From: Chitinophagaceae bacterium
Lineage (GTDB): Bacteria > Bacteroidota > Bacteroidia > Chitinophagales > Chitinophagaceae
Direction of reading: 5' to 3'
Length of the DNA: 64,000 bases
NCBI GenBank assembly: GCA_019638595.1
Contig: JAHBTJ010000005.1
Coordinates: 62,001 to 126,000, forward strand
The first letter of the stretch is position 1, and every line of letters begins with the position of its first letter. The notes under the pieces were generated by a model. It was given only the letters and a program-made list of their open reading frames with translations. It was not told where the DNA came from and made no database searches. A program made the position numbers and the translations under genes. Of this stretch, positions 17,530-25,331 are shown one piece after another.

Positions 17530-19596
17530 ATGCAGACGAAACATTTATTGCTATTGACCACCTGTGTTTTGCTTTTTGGTGTTGCTGCCGGCCAGCATCA
17601 GCATCATCTGGCACAAAATAATGATACAGATACCGCCCGTATTCAGAAAGAAGAAGATTTTTATACGATCATTACAATTCCTGTTCCCCGGCATGTAGAA
17701 CTGGAGGTAGGTGGAATGGTATTTATGCCCGGGGATAAGCTGGCAATTTGTACCAGGAGGGGTGAAGTATGGATCATAACGAACCCCTATATGCGAAATG
17801 GTGAGCCTCCTCAATACAAGCTATTTGCAAGGGGACTCCATGAAGCCCTGGGCATGAATTTGATAGGCGACTATTTATACGTAGTACAGCGTTCAGAAAT
17901 TACCCGGCTGAGAGATATAGATGCGGATGGCGAAGCAGATGAATACAAAACGATATTTACAAGACCACTGGCTGCTAACTACCACGAGTATGCGTACAGT
18001 ACCATTACTGATGCTGATGGCAATATGGTTGTAACGCTTAACCTGGGGTGGACAGGTCGTGCAGAAAGCCTTTCTAAATGGGATGGCTGGATGCTGAAGG
18101 TAGATACTGTGGGAAATGTAAAGCCGTTCGCTACGGGTTTTCGTTCTCCGGCCGGCATGGGCTTTAATAAAGAAGGAGATATTTTTTATGCGGAAAACCA
18201 GGGCGATTGGGTTGGGTCGGGTTATATAGCGCATGTTGCCAAAGGCGATTTTATGGGAAACCCTGAGGGGCTGAAATGGGCCGCGGAACCGGGATCGCCT
18301 GTTAAATTAATAGCAACGGATATACCCGATACCGACGAGCCTAAATACGAGGTCGCCAAAAAAGTGCCCGGCTTGAAAGTTCCTGCGGTGTGGTTGCCAC
18401 ATTCTATCCTGGGCATCTCTACAGCGGATATTTTATTGTATGATGACAAAGGTAAAATGGGGCCTTTTGAACAGCAGTTATTTGTGGGCGACCAGGGACA
18501 AAGCAAGATCATGCGTGTAGCGCTTGAAAAAGTGAAAGGTATGTACCAGGGCGTTGTATTTCCTTTCAGGGAAGGCTTTAGCTGCGGCATTTTACGAATG
18601 AAATGGGGATCTGATGGAAGCATGTTTGTTGGTATGACCAACCGGGGCTGGGGTTCATGGGGAACTGAACCTTTCGGACTGCAGCAACTGGTTTGGAATG
18701 GTAAAACTCCCTTTGAGATGAAAACGATCAAAGCGATGCCCGATGGTTTTGAAATAGAATTTACCAGGCCGGTTGACATAGCAAGGGCAAAGACGGCAGA
18801 TTATGCTGTTACCAGCTTTACCTATAAATACGGACACAAATATGGCAGTCCTGTAATTAATGAAAGCAACCGGTTGATCAAAGCTGTAAGTGTATCAAAA
18901 GACGGTATGAAAATACGGTTGGTGACAGACAGCTTAAAGCAAGGGTATATTCACGAAGTAAAGCTAGAAGGAATACGTTCGTCAGGTAATTATCTCCTGC
19001 TTCACAATGTAGGATATTATACGCTCAACGAAATACCCGATGGCGAAAAGCTTGAAATAACAGATGAAAACCGGGTGGTAGCAAAGCAGGCTGTTTCTTT
19101 GGAGGATGATGCGGAGCAAAAAACCGCCGGTACTGTAAAGCAGGTAAAGAAATCGGCTGTTCCGGAGGTTGCGCCATCCAAAAGAATGCTGAAGCAACCA
19201 GATAGCTGGACTAACGGGGCAGATCAAACGATAGTGCTTACACCGGCAAATAACCTTACATTCAATGTGTCTGACGTAACAGTAAAAGCCGGGTCGAGCA
19301 TAAAGCTGACTTTCAATAATACGGACGACATGTTGCACAATGTGGTGATAACAGCTCCCGGCGCGGTAGATGAAATAGGTTCTGCGGCGTTAAAAATGGG
19401 GCTGTCGGGCGAAAGAATGAATTATGTGCCCCCATCCCCGAAAGTACTTTTTTATACAGCATTGATACAGCCGGGAAAGTCGGAGACGATTTATTTTACG
19501 GCTCCTTCCGTTCCGGGTAATTATTCTTTTGTATGTACTTACCCGGGGCATTACCTGGTAATGAGGGGCATACTCAAGGTGGTACCGGGTAAATAA
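17530..19596 (+). CDS. Secreted beta-propeller protein fused to a cupredoxin domain
   Basis: About 688 residues with a signal peptide (MQTKHLLLLTTCVLLFGVAAG). The first 400 or so residues form a six-bladed propeller of the sugar-dehydrogenase-like/DUF7133 type (LRDIDADGEADEYKTIFT, GFRSPAGMGFNKEGDIFYAE, WLPHSILGISTAD). A linker region follows, then a C-terminal cupredoxin domain of about 125 residues whose type 1 copper ligands all appear present: His in MLHNVV, and Cys, His and Met in FVCTYPGHYLVMRG. This is an azurin/auracyanin-like electron carrier fused to a putative oxidoreductase. A TTG at 17512 is possible, but the ATG at 17530 starts the signal peptide. No heme-binding CxxCH is seen. 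Confidence 0.82.
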   Translation: MQTKHLLLLTTCVLLFGVAAGQHQHHLAQNNDTDTARIQKEEDFYTIITIPVPRHVELEVGGMVFMPGDKLAICTRRGEVWIITNPYMRNGEPPQYKLFARGLHEALGMNLIGDYLYVVQRSEITRLRDIDADGEADEYKTIFTRPLAANYHEYAYSTITDADGNMVVTLNLGWTGRAESLSKWDGWMLKVDTVGNVKPFATGFRSPAGMGFNKEGDIFYAENQGDWVGSGYIAHVAKGDFMGNPEGLKWAAEPGSPVKLIATDIPDTDEPKYEVAKKVPGLKVPAVWLPHSILGISTADILLYDDKGKMGPFEQQLFVGDQGQSKIMRVALEKVKGMYQGVVFPFREGFSCGILRMKWGSDGSMFVGMTNRGWGSWGTEPFGLQQLVWNGKTPFEMKTIKAMPDGFEIEFTRPVDIARAKTADYAVTSFTYKYGHKYGSPVINESNRLIKAVSVSKDGMKIRLVTDSLKQGYIHEVKLEGIRSSGNYLLLHNVGYYTLNEIPDGEKLEITDENRVVAKQAVSLEDDAEQKTAGTVKQVKKSAVPEVAPSKRMLKQPDSWTNGADQTIVLTPANNLTFNVSDVTVKAGSSIKLTFNNTDDMLHNVVITAPGAVDEIGSAALKMGLSGERMNYVPPSPKVLFYTALIQPGKSETIYFTAPSVPGNYSFVCTYPGHYLVMRGILKVVPGK

Positions 19597-19676
19597 TAAA
19601 CGGGTGGTTTTTTTGTGCAGGTTAATTTTTTATGCCTGCAGGTGCTTATTTGTAAATATTGAATTAAACCAGGCTT

Positions 19677-20579
19677 ATGAAACTTGTAAAAACCCAAATG
19701 ACGCCTTTGATCAAAAGCTTCCTTCATATCGAAAAGCGGGAGCAGCCGTTCCTGTATTCTCCTTATCATGGTCGTCCTACTTTTCATGCTCATCCCGAGC
19801 TGGAGCTTACATACATTTTACAAGGGCATGGAAAAAGGATTGTAGGAAATAATATTGCTCCCTATGTAGAAGGAGATATGGCTTTTATCGGGTCGAACCT
19901 GCCTCATATCTGGCTGAGCGATCCTGCTTTTTACCAGGCTGGTTCTTCTGATAGCTCAAAAGTTATTGTAGCCTATATAAATCTTCAGATTTTTGAGCAG
20001 ATGTTTGAAATGCTGCCGGAATTGGGAGGAATAAAAGAGATGACACGCCTTGCTTCGCGTGGCTTTAAGATCTGTGGAGAAACGAAGCTGCAGATTGCCG
20101 GAAAACTTGAAAACCTGCTCAATGCATCAGGATATGCTAAGATAGAAGGGTTCATGAGTATTCTTCATATCATCGCAACTTCCGAACAAAAGGAGTTTAT
20201 TTCCTGTAACAGGATATCTGCGGCTACTCATTTTAATTCAGACAGGCTGGTGCCCGTCATTCAATATATAAAAAATAATATTTCCAGCACTATATCCCTG
20301 AATACACTCGCTGACCTTGCCTATATGGCAGTACCTTCTTTTTGTCGTTTTTTCAAGGGCAGAATGGGGGTTAGTCCCCTGCAATATATTTTAGAAGAAA
20401 GAATGGTACTGGCGCAAAGGCTGCTGATTGAGCTTGACAAGCCCGTGTATGAAATAGCCGGTCGTTGCGGTTACAATTCAGATTCTCATTTCTGTAAAAT
20501 ATTTAAAGCACATTTCGGTATAAGCCCGCACCGTTATAAATCAAATGTAATGCGAATATCAAATTTAGCTGGTATATAG
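19677..20579 (+). CDS. AraC-family transcriptional regulator
   Basis: DNA-binding regulator of 300 residues: an N-terminal cupin-like sensing domain (about 15-150, with HAHPELELTYILQGHGKRI) and a C-terminal pair of helix-turn-helix motifs (about 200-295: TLADLAYMAVPSFCRFFKGR and IAGRCGYNSDSHFCKIFKAH, ending FGISPHRYK). AraC proteins with this cupin usually answer to a sugar or related small molecule. It lies 80 bp after the propeller gene on the same strand, so it may control the preceding locus, but that is inference. A second ATG at 19698 would shorten it by seven residues. It converges with the metallophosphoesterase gene, with 13 bp between stop codons. Confidence 0.92.
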   Translation: MKLVKTQMTPLIKSFLHIEKREQPFLYSPYHGRPTFHAHPELELTYILQGHGKRIVGNNIAPYVEGDMAFIGSNLPHIWLSDPAFYQAGSSDSSKVIVAYINLQIFEQMFEMLPELGGIKEMTRLASRGFKICGETKLQIAGKLENLLNASGYAKIEGFMSILHIIATSEQKEFISCNRISAATHFNSDRLVPVIQYIKNNISSTISLNTLADLAYMAVPSFCRFFKGRMGVSPLQYILEERMVLAQRLLIELDKPVYEIAGRCGYNSDSHFCKIFKAHFGISPHRYKSNVMRISNLAGI

Positions 20580-20592
20580 CCGGGAAAAGCAT

Positions 20593-21402
20593 TCATATTC
20601 TTGCATCAAACTCGTTCATTCTAACAGAAGGATTCATAATAAAGGAGCGCATGCTGTTGTCTTCGAGTAATTCCACTACACGAAAGCCACGGTAACCGGT
20701 GCCCCAACTGCCTCCAAAATGCCCGTCGAATAAAAAAGGGATCTTACCGAGCATTTTTACATTGTCCTGGTCATGGTCGTGCCCGTTAAATACCGCTTTT
20801 ACATTTTTATGCTTTTGTATCAGCTTTTGAAAATCCACTCCGTCAACGGCATTTTCAGTCCATTTTACGGGTGTAATGTGCAGGAAAATAAAAATATTTT
20901 GAGCGCGCTTATATTGCGTAAGGCTGCTGTTGAAAAAATCTGCGTCGGGTACCAGGTATTTTCCTTTTTCATTGGAGGTATCGCCCAGCAGGAACACCTG
21001 GTCTTTGATAACTACCGAATGATTCAATGGCATGTTCCAGGTTTGCTGCCAAACCTCTGCGCTTACCCTGTCGTGATTTCCCCTGGTAACGTAAAAGGGT
21101 ACCTGTAGTTGCTGTAATTCTTTTGCTGCTTCCGGCAGGAAAGCCGGCTCGTTGTGAATAATATCTCCATTGATCACACAGGCGTCCAGCGGCATCGTGC
21201 TGTGAAATGCGTTAATTGATTTAACCAGCGATTGATAATACTCACTAAACTCGGTTTTTGCCTCTCCGTAATGCCCGTCGGAGGCTATTGCAAAACGCAA
21301 TACCACTTTCTTTTCGCTGAAGATATTTGCCCTGAGTATGCTGCCATCTGCAAGCAATAATAGCGAACCAGACATAGCACGTATGAAATGACGACGCTGC
21401 AT
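20593..21402 (-). CDS. Exported calcineurin-like metallophosphoesterase
   Basis: Phosphoesterase of about 269 residues. The N-terminus (MQRRHFIRAMSGSLLLLADG) carries an RR motif and hydrophobic core resembling a Tat signal, which would bring a metal-loaded enzyme to the periplasm. Metal-binding motifs in order: ASDGHYG, NGDIIHNE, TRGNHDR and NGHDHD. The first motif reads DGH rather than the common DxH with a small middle residue variant, and the last is GHDHD instead of GHTH, so the site is slightly unusual but complete in ligands. The start at 21402 was chosen over 21453 because it opens the signal sequence. Substrate unknown. Confidence 0.85.
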   Translation of the reverse strand: MQRRHFIRAMSGSLLLLADGSILRANIFSEKKVVLRFAIASDGHYGEAKTEFSEYYQSLVKSINAFHSTMPLDACVINGDIIHNEPAFLPEAAKELQQLQVPFYVTRGNHDRVSAEVWQQTWNMPLNHSVVIKDQVFLLGDTSNEKGKYLVPDADFFNSSLTQYKRAQNIFIFLHITPVKWTENAVDGVDFQKLIQKHKNVKAVFNGHDHDQDNVKMLGKIPFLFDGHFGGSWGTGYRGFRVVELLEDNSMRSFIMNPSVRMNEFDARI

Positions 21403-21453
21403 GTTGTTTTGTTTAACGGTTGAAGCAGTAAAATACAAAAAATACAGTGTCAT

Positions 21454-21919
21454 GCAATGGGGTTGCGTATTAAATAAAAAAGGAAAGTTGTGTTATGATC
21501 TGTGTCCGGGCTTGCATCACATAGTAATATAGAAAGATAGAAGCTTAGAAAGCTGGTGGTGAAAAAAGCATTGTATGAAGGAAATAAATCAACCTGCGTG
21601 TAACGGCACAATTAGTTTCACACAGGGTCGGGGATTTCGCTTTTAAAGTAATGTTATACTCCAAAGGTAATGTCGTTCGTTCGGGATCGGAATGACGGAA
21701 AGAGTGTTTTATTACTAGTACAGCACTCAAAGGTGATACTATCGTCACTGATCTTTTTGCTAAAAGCGAAATCCCTGAATTTAAGGTTTGTCTTCCTGCT
21801 GATTTTTCCATAATTTTCCACCTGTCGTATTCTACGGTTGTTGAAAACCGTTTTCTGTGAGGGGTTCCTTCAATGTATCAACTCAATTAAATAAATATCG
21901 TTCAACACAAACACAATAT
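21454..21919. other. Gene-free stretch with a long inverted repeat
   Basis: No convincing gene. A 14-bp perfect inverted repeat (GGGATTTCGCTTTT at 21631-21644, reverse copy at 21762-21775) encloses about 117 bp containing GGGATCGGAATGACGG at 21684-21699, which resembles intergenic repeat text seen in other Bacteroidota. An 88-codon minus-strand reading frame (21545-21811) spans it but has no recognisable domain. The stretch may be a decayed mobile element or a structured leader upstream of the Dabb gene. Confidence 0.4.
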
Positions 21920-22225
21920 ATGGTCAGACATTTCGGCGTTTTTAAATTCAAGCCCGGCATACAGGAATCCCAGATAGAAGATTGTTTCCGCACCATGAAA
22001 GATATGGTGGGCAGGATAGATGGACTGCTGGATATGGAGTATGGTCCATACAACGGAGATGAAGGGTTGAACGAAGATTTTACGCATGGCTTTGTGATGA
22101 CCTTCGATACTCCTGAATCACGCGATACGTATTTACCACATCCCGTTCATGAAGAGGTAAAAGCATTTGTAGTGCCTAAGCTCGAAAGGGTAATTGTTTT
22201 TGACATTGTTGTTCCTTCCAAATAA
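21920..22225 (+). CDS. Dabb (stress-responsive alpha-beta barrel) domain protein
   Basis: A small cytosolic protein of about 101 residues with the Dabb ferredoxin-like fold: VRHFGVFKFKPG at the start, and GFVMTFDTPESRDTYLPHPVHEEVKAF near the C-terminal end (key part HPVHEEV). Dabb proteins dimerise and are found as stress proteins and as cyclases or isomerases of aromatic and polyketide compounds. A GTG at 21857 gives a 21-residue extension unlike the family, so the ATG at 21920 was chosen. The stop codon lies 21 bp before the Tm-1-like gene, so the two are likely co-transcribed. Confidence 0.85.
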   Translation: MVRHFGVFKFKPGIQESQIEDCFRTMKDMVGRIDGLLDMEYGPYNGDEGLNEDFTHGFVMTFDTPESRDTYLPHPVHEEVKAFVVPKLERVIVFDIVVPSK

Positions 22226-22246
22226 ACCCTCATAATAGTTTTCAAT

Positions 22247-23482
22247 ATGGAAGACCAGGAAAAATCAGTTTTGATCATTGGTTGCTTTGATACCAAAGGA
22301 GAAGATTTTACTTTTTTACGGGAATGTATCCTGGCGTTGGGAGAAAAAGTGATCACGCTCAATACAGGGGTGATGGAAACAAATGTGGATTTTCCCATTG
22401 ATCATGCTGCGGAACTTACCGCGGCTGAAGGAGGACATACATTGGACAACCTGCGAAAATCAGGCGACAGGGGAAAAGCGATCGAGATAATGAGTGCCGG
22501 TGCTGCAAAGCTGGTGAGTAAACTTGTAAGCGAAAACAAGATCAAAGCGGCTATAGGCATGGGTGGGGGAGGAGGAACCTATATAGCGTTGGCTGCCATG
22601 CAGTCTATACCGTTTGGTATGGCAAAACTCTGTTTGTCTACCGCTGCAGCCAAAGACCTGTCGAGGCAGGTAGGCAGCAAGGATATTACGTTAATGCCTT
22701 CTATTGTAGATGTGGCAGGATTAAACAATATCAGCCGGTTACTTATAAAACAGGCTGCCGTAGCTGTTTGTGCGATGGCGGGCGTTACCAAAGAAACAGA
22801 AAAAAATACGTCGGCTGGTACCATTGCCATCAGCATGTTTGGAAATACCTCCGCCTGTGTAGATCAATGCAGCGAACTGCTGCGTAAAAAAGGATACGAG
22901 GTTTTAGCCTTTCATGCCAATGGTTTGGGGGGAAAAACAATGGAGTCGCTGATAAAGGAAGGCGTGTTTGATGCGGTGCTGGATATTACTACTACTGAGC
23001 TGGCAGATGAATTGTGCGGTGGTATATGCAGCGCGGGGCCGGAAAGGCTGAACGCGGCTGCCAATGCCGGTATCCCGCAGGTGGTTGTGCCCGGTTGCCT
23101 GGATATGGTCAATTTCGCGCAGCCCGATACCGTTCCTTCACAATATAAAGAACGTGAACTGTATAGCTGGTCGCCCGATGTAACGCTGATGCGTACCAAC
23201 CAGGAAGAAAACGAAATACTGGGTGAACAACTGGCAGGCAGAATAAACAGGTCGCCCGCGCCGGTAACGGTGCTGATCCCGTTGAAAGGTATATCGCAGG
23301 TGGATGCGGAAGGAGGTGTCTTTTATCGTCCTGAAACAGACAAGGTCTTGTTCAGCGCTATAAAAAAACATGCAAAGCCCGGTATCCCGGTTATTGAAAT
23401 AAACGCGCATATCAATGATCCTGGTTTCTCAAAACGACTGGTAGATGCATTATTGAATTTGCTGGAGCAGAAAAAATCATAA
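22247..23482 (+). CDS. Tm-1-like ATP-binding protein (UPF0261)
   Basis: A cytosolic protein of 411 residues of the UPF0261 family, homologous to the N-terminal half of the plant antiviral protein Tm-1. Visible features are VLIIGCFDTKGEDFTFLREC at the start, the glycine-rich GMGGGGGTYIALAAMQSIP and the conserved ITTTELADELCGG and VVPGCLDMVNF segments. In tomato Tm-1 this domain binds ATP and the viral replication protein; the bacterial role is unknown, though it is usually paired with a TIM-barrel protein, as here 64 bp downstream. Length is typical for the stand-alone bacterial form. Likely in one operon with the Dabb and PEP-hydrolase-like genes. Confidence 0.9.
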   Translation: MEDQEKSVLIIGCFDTKGEDFTFLRECILALGEKVITLNTGVMETNVDFPIDHAAELTAAEGGHTLDNLRKSGDRGKAIEIMSAGAAKLVSKLVSENKIKAAIGMGGGGGTYIALAAMQSIPFGMAKLCLSTAAAKDLSRQVGSKDITLMPSIVDVAGLNNISRLLIKQAAVAVCAMAGVTKETEKNTSAGTIAISMFGNTSACVDQCSELLRKKGYEVLAFHANGLGGKTMESLIKEGVFDAVLDITTTELADELCGGICSAGPERLNAAANAGIPQVVVPGCLDMVNFAQPDTVPSQYKERELYSWSPDVTLMRTNQEENEILGEQLAGRINRSPAPVTVLIPLKGISQVDAEGGVFYRPETDKVLFSAIKKHAKPGIPVIEINAHINDPGFSKRLVDALLNLLEQKKS

Positions 23483-23546
23483 CAGGAAATGATTTGCTTT
23501 TATCTTAGCACGGAAGTTATTTTCAAAATATTACAATCAAATTAGT

Positions 23547-24413
23547 ATGCCAAATCCATGGACGGGAAAAGGAAATCCATATACCAAACAGGAGGTAAGA
23601 GACAGGCTGCAAAAGACCATTGATCAGAACAAAGCGATCATAGCTGCGGGAGCCGGTACCGGCATCAGCGCCAAATTCATTGAAAAAGGCGGGGCTGATC
23701 TGATCATTATCTATAATTCCGGCCGTTTTCGTATGGCCGGGCATGGCTCTACAGCAGGATTAATGGCTTATGGCGACGCCAATGCCGAGGCGATGAGCAT
23801 TGGTGAGTTTGAAGTGCTGCCGGTAGTGGAAGAGATACCTGTAATATGCGGTGTACATGGATCGGACCCGCGCCGCAGGATGTGGCATCATTTGCTGAAG
23901 GTGAAAGAGATGGGGTTTTCCGGCGTGAACAATTTCCCAACGCATTGTATTGTAGACGGTCATTTCCGGCAGGTACTGGAAGAAACAGGTATGGGCTTCG
24001 CGAAAGAAGTGGAAATGGTAAGGCTGGCTACTAAAATGGACCTGTTTTCAATCGTATATGTTGCCAAACCGGAAGAAGCCGCGCAAATGGCTGAGGCGGG
24101 CGCCGATGCTATCATTTCTCATGTAGGCACCACCGTTGGCGGATCAATAGGGGTAACAGGTGCAACATGCAGCATGGATGAAGCGATACAAACAACGATA
24201 GAAATCATGGAGGCAGGCAAACGGGTAAACCCCAACATTTTCTTCCTGGCACACGGCGGACCTGTTAATACGCCCGAAGATGTGCGTATTGTGTTAGACC
24301 AGTCTGGCGTGCATGGCTTTGTAGGAGCTTCTTCGCTGGAGCGCATGGGCGTTGAAAGATCGTTGACTGAACTGACGATGAAATTTAAATCACTCACGCT
24401 GAAGGCTAAGTGA
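23547..24413 (+). CDS. Phosphoenolpyruvate hydrolase-family TIM-barrel protein
   Basis: A cytosolic TIM-barrel protein of 288 residues, of the family annotated as phosphoenolpyruvate hydrolase-like or TIM-barrel signal transduction protein. Visible segments: IIAAGAGTGISAKFIEKGGA, IIYNSGRFRMAGHGS, CGVHGSDPRRRMW and GADAIISHVGTTVGGSIG. It is homologous to the C-terminal half of plant Tm-1, while its upstream neighbour matches the N-terminal half. No experimental reaction is firmly known for the bacterial proteins. A near-match to the -7 box, TATCTTAG at 23501-23508, could give this gene some transcription of its own. A terminator hairpin follows at 24431. Confidence 0.88.
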   Translation: MPNPWTGKGNPYTKQEVRDRLQKTIDQNKAIIAAGAGTGISAKFIEKGGADLIIIYNSGRFRMAGHGSTAGLMAYGDANAEAMSIGEFEVLPVVEEIPVICGVHGSDPRRRMWHHLLKVKEMGFSGVNNFPTHCIVDGHFRQVLEETGMGFAKEVEMVRLATKMDLFSIVYVAKPEEAAQMAEAGADAIISHVGTTVGGSIGVTGATCSMDEAIQTTIEIMEAGKRVNPNIFFLAHGGPVNTPEDVRIVLDQSGVHGFVGASSLERMGVERSLTELTMKFKSLTLKAK

Positions 24414-24430
24414 TAAGGTATAAGATCAAA

Positions 24431-24451
24431 AGCCCGGCACAAGGCCGGGCT
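24431..24451. terminator. Bidirectional hairpin terminator
   Basis: Perfect 8-bp stem AGCCCGGC/GCCGGGCT with a 5-nt loop, followed by TATATAATATTTT, between the convergent PEP-hydrolase-like and aldolase genes. It likely ends the + strand transcript and may serve the minus-strand one. Confidence 0.75.
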
Positions 24452-24483
24452 ATATAATATTTTGCTGGTTGATGAAGCAAATG

Positions 24484-25140
24484 CTATTGTTTCATCTTCT
24501 TCGCGTCTTCCAGGAATTTGGCGAGCCCGATATCTGTCAGCGGGTGTTTTAGCAGGCCTAAGATTGGTTCCAGCGGGCAGGTGCAAACATCAGCGCCTAA
24601 TTCGGCAGCTCTTACAATGTGCAAAGAGCTACGGATGGAAGCAGCCAGTATCTGGGTTTTGAAGCCCTGTAACGAATAGATCTGGGCTATCTGGCCAATG
24701 AGTTCCATGCCATCCCAGTTGCCGTCGTCTATCCTGCCTACGAACGGAGAAACATACGTAGCGCCGGCTTTTGCGGCCAGTATTGCCTGCCCTGCAGAAA
24801 ATACGAGCGTGCAGTTTGTTTTAATACCGTTGTCGGTAAACCATTTCAATGCTTTTACACCATCTTTGATCATGGGCACTTTTACTACGATATTGGGGTG
24901 AATAGCAGCCAGCACTTTGCCTTCGGCAACAATGCCGTCAAAATCGGTGGAAATGACCTCGGCGCTGATGTCTCCATCCACCATTTCACAGATGGTTTTA
25001 TAATGATTTTTCACAGCTTCTTCCCCTTTTATACCTTCTTTAGCCATTAACGAAGGATTGGTGGTTACACCGTCTAATATACCCAACTCATTGGCTTCCT
25101 TTATTTGGGCAAGATTGGCTGTATCAATAAAAAATTTCAT
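24484..25140 (-). CDS. fsa: Transaldolase-like fructose-6-phosphate aldolase
   Basis: A cytosolic class I aldolase of 218 residues, of the short MipB/TalC group of the transaldolase family. Visible motifs: FFIDTANLAQIKEA at the start, GVTTNPSLMAKEG, VVKVPMIKDGVKALKW (the Schiff-base lysine region, lysine in VKVPM) and ATYVSPFVGRIDD. Members either split fructose 6-phosphate into dihydroxyacetone and glyceraldehyde 3-phosphate or act as true transaldolases in the pentose phosphate pathway; sequence alone does not decide this here, so the symbol is tentative. Candidate -7 boxes lie at 25181-25197, just outside the SRP RNA gene. Confidence 0.88.
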   Translation of the reverse strand: MKFFIDTANLAQIKEANELGILDGVTTNPSLMAKEGIKGEEAVKNHYKTICEMVDGDISAEVISTDFDGIVAEGKVLAAIHPNIVVKVPMIKDGVKALKWFTDNGIKTNCTLVFSAGQAILAAKAGATYVSPFVGRIDDGNWDGMELIGQIAQIYSLQGFKTQILAASIRSSLHIVRAAELGADVCTCPLEPILGLLKHPLTDIGLAKFLEDAKKMKQ

Positions 25141-25180
25141 GTTTTGCTGTTTAAAACTTGGTTAAATATCTTTTAAGAGA

Positions 25181-25197
25181 GCGAATATACAAAAATA
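25181..25197 (-). promoter_or_regulatory. Candidate -7 boxes of the aldolase gene
   Basis: Read on the minus strand the segment holds TATTTTTG (25190-25197) and TATATTCGC (25181-25189), both close to the TAnnTTYG consensus. No clear -33 element was found. Confidence 0.35.
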
Positions 25198-25199
25198 AA

Positions 25200-25297
25200 A
25201 AGGCAAGTTACTTACATCGCACCGCTACAACCGCTTACCCTTGCTACCTTCCGGTCCTGGGGGAGTTCAGCAGGAGCTGGTCGTATAAGACTTGCCG
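25200..25297 (-). ncRNA. ffs: Signal recognition particle RNA, small bacterial type
   Basis: The minus strand carries the conserved apical part of SRP RNA, CAGGACCGGAAGGTAGCAAG, with pairing arms around it (CTCCTGCTGAACTCCCC on one side, GGGTAAGCGG on the other) and closing ends GGCAAGT/ACTTGCC at 25290-25296 and 25202-25208. Size, about 95-98 nt, fits the 4.5S type that binds Ffh for co-translational membrane targeting. A -7 box TATCTTTG lies at 25301-25308, so transcription should begin at about the predicted 5' end. It lies downstream of the DUF5103 gene on the same strand but has its own promoter. Confidence 0.92.
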
Positions 25298-25300
25298 GCG

Positions 25301-25308
25301 CAAAGATA
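25301..25308 (-). promoter_or_regulatory. -7 box of the SRP RNA promoter
   Basis: Minus-strand TATCTTTG followed by C, a perfect match to the Bacteroidota -7 consensus TAnnTTTG, ending 4-5 nt from the structural 5' end of the RNA. Confidence 0.7.
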
Positions 25309-25331
25309 ATAAAGATCGGCATCCTAAAAAA

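Noticed and set aside
21545-21811. 88-codon minus-strand reading frame
   Set aside because: No recognisable domain, unusual composition, and it spans an inverted repeat; more likely non-coding.
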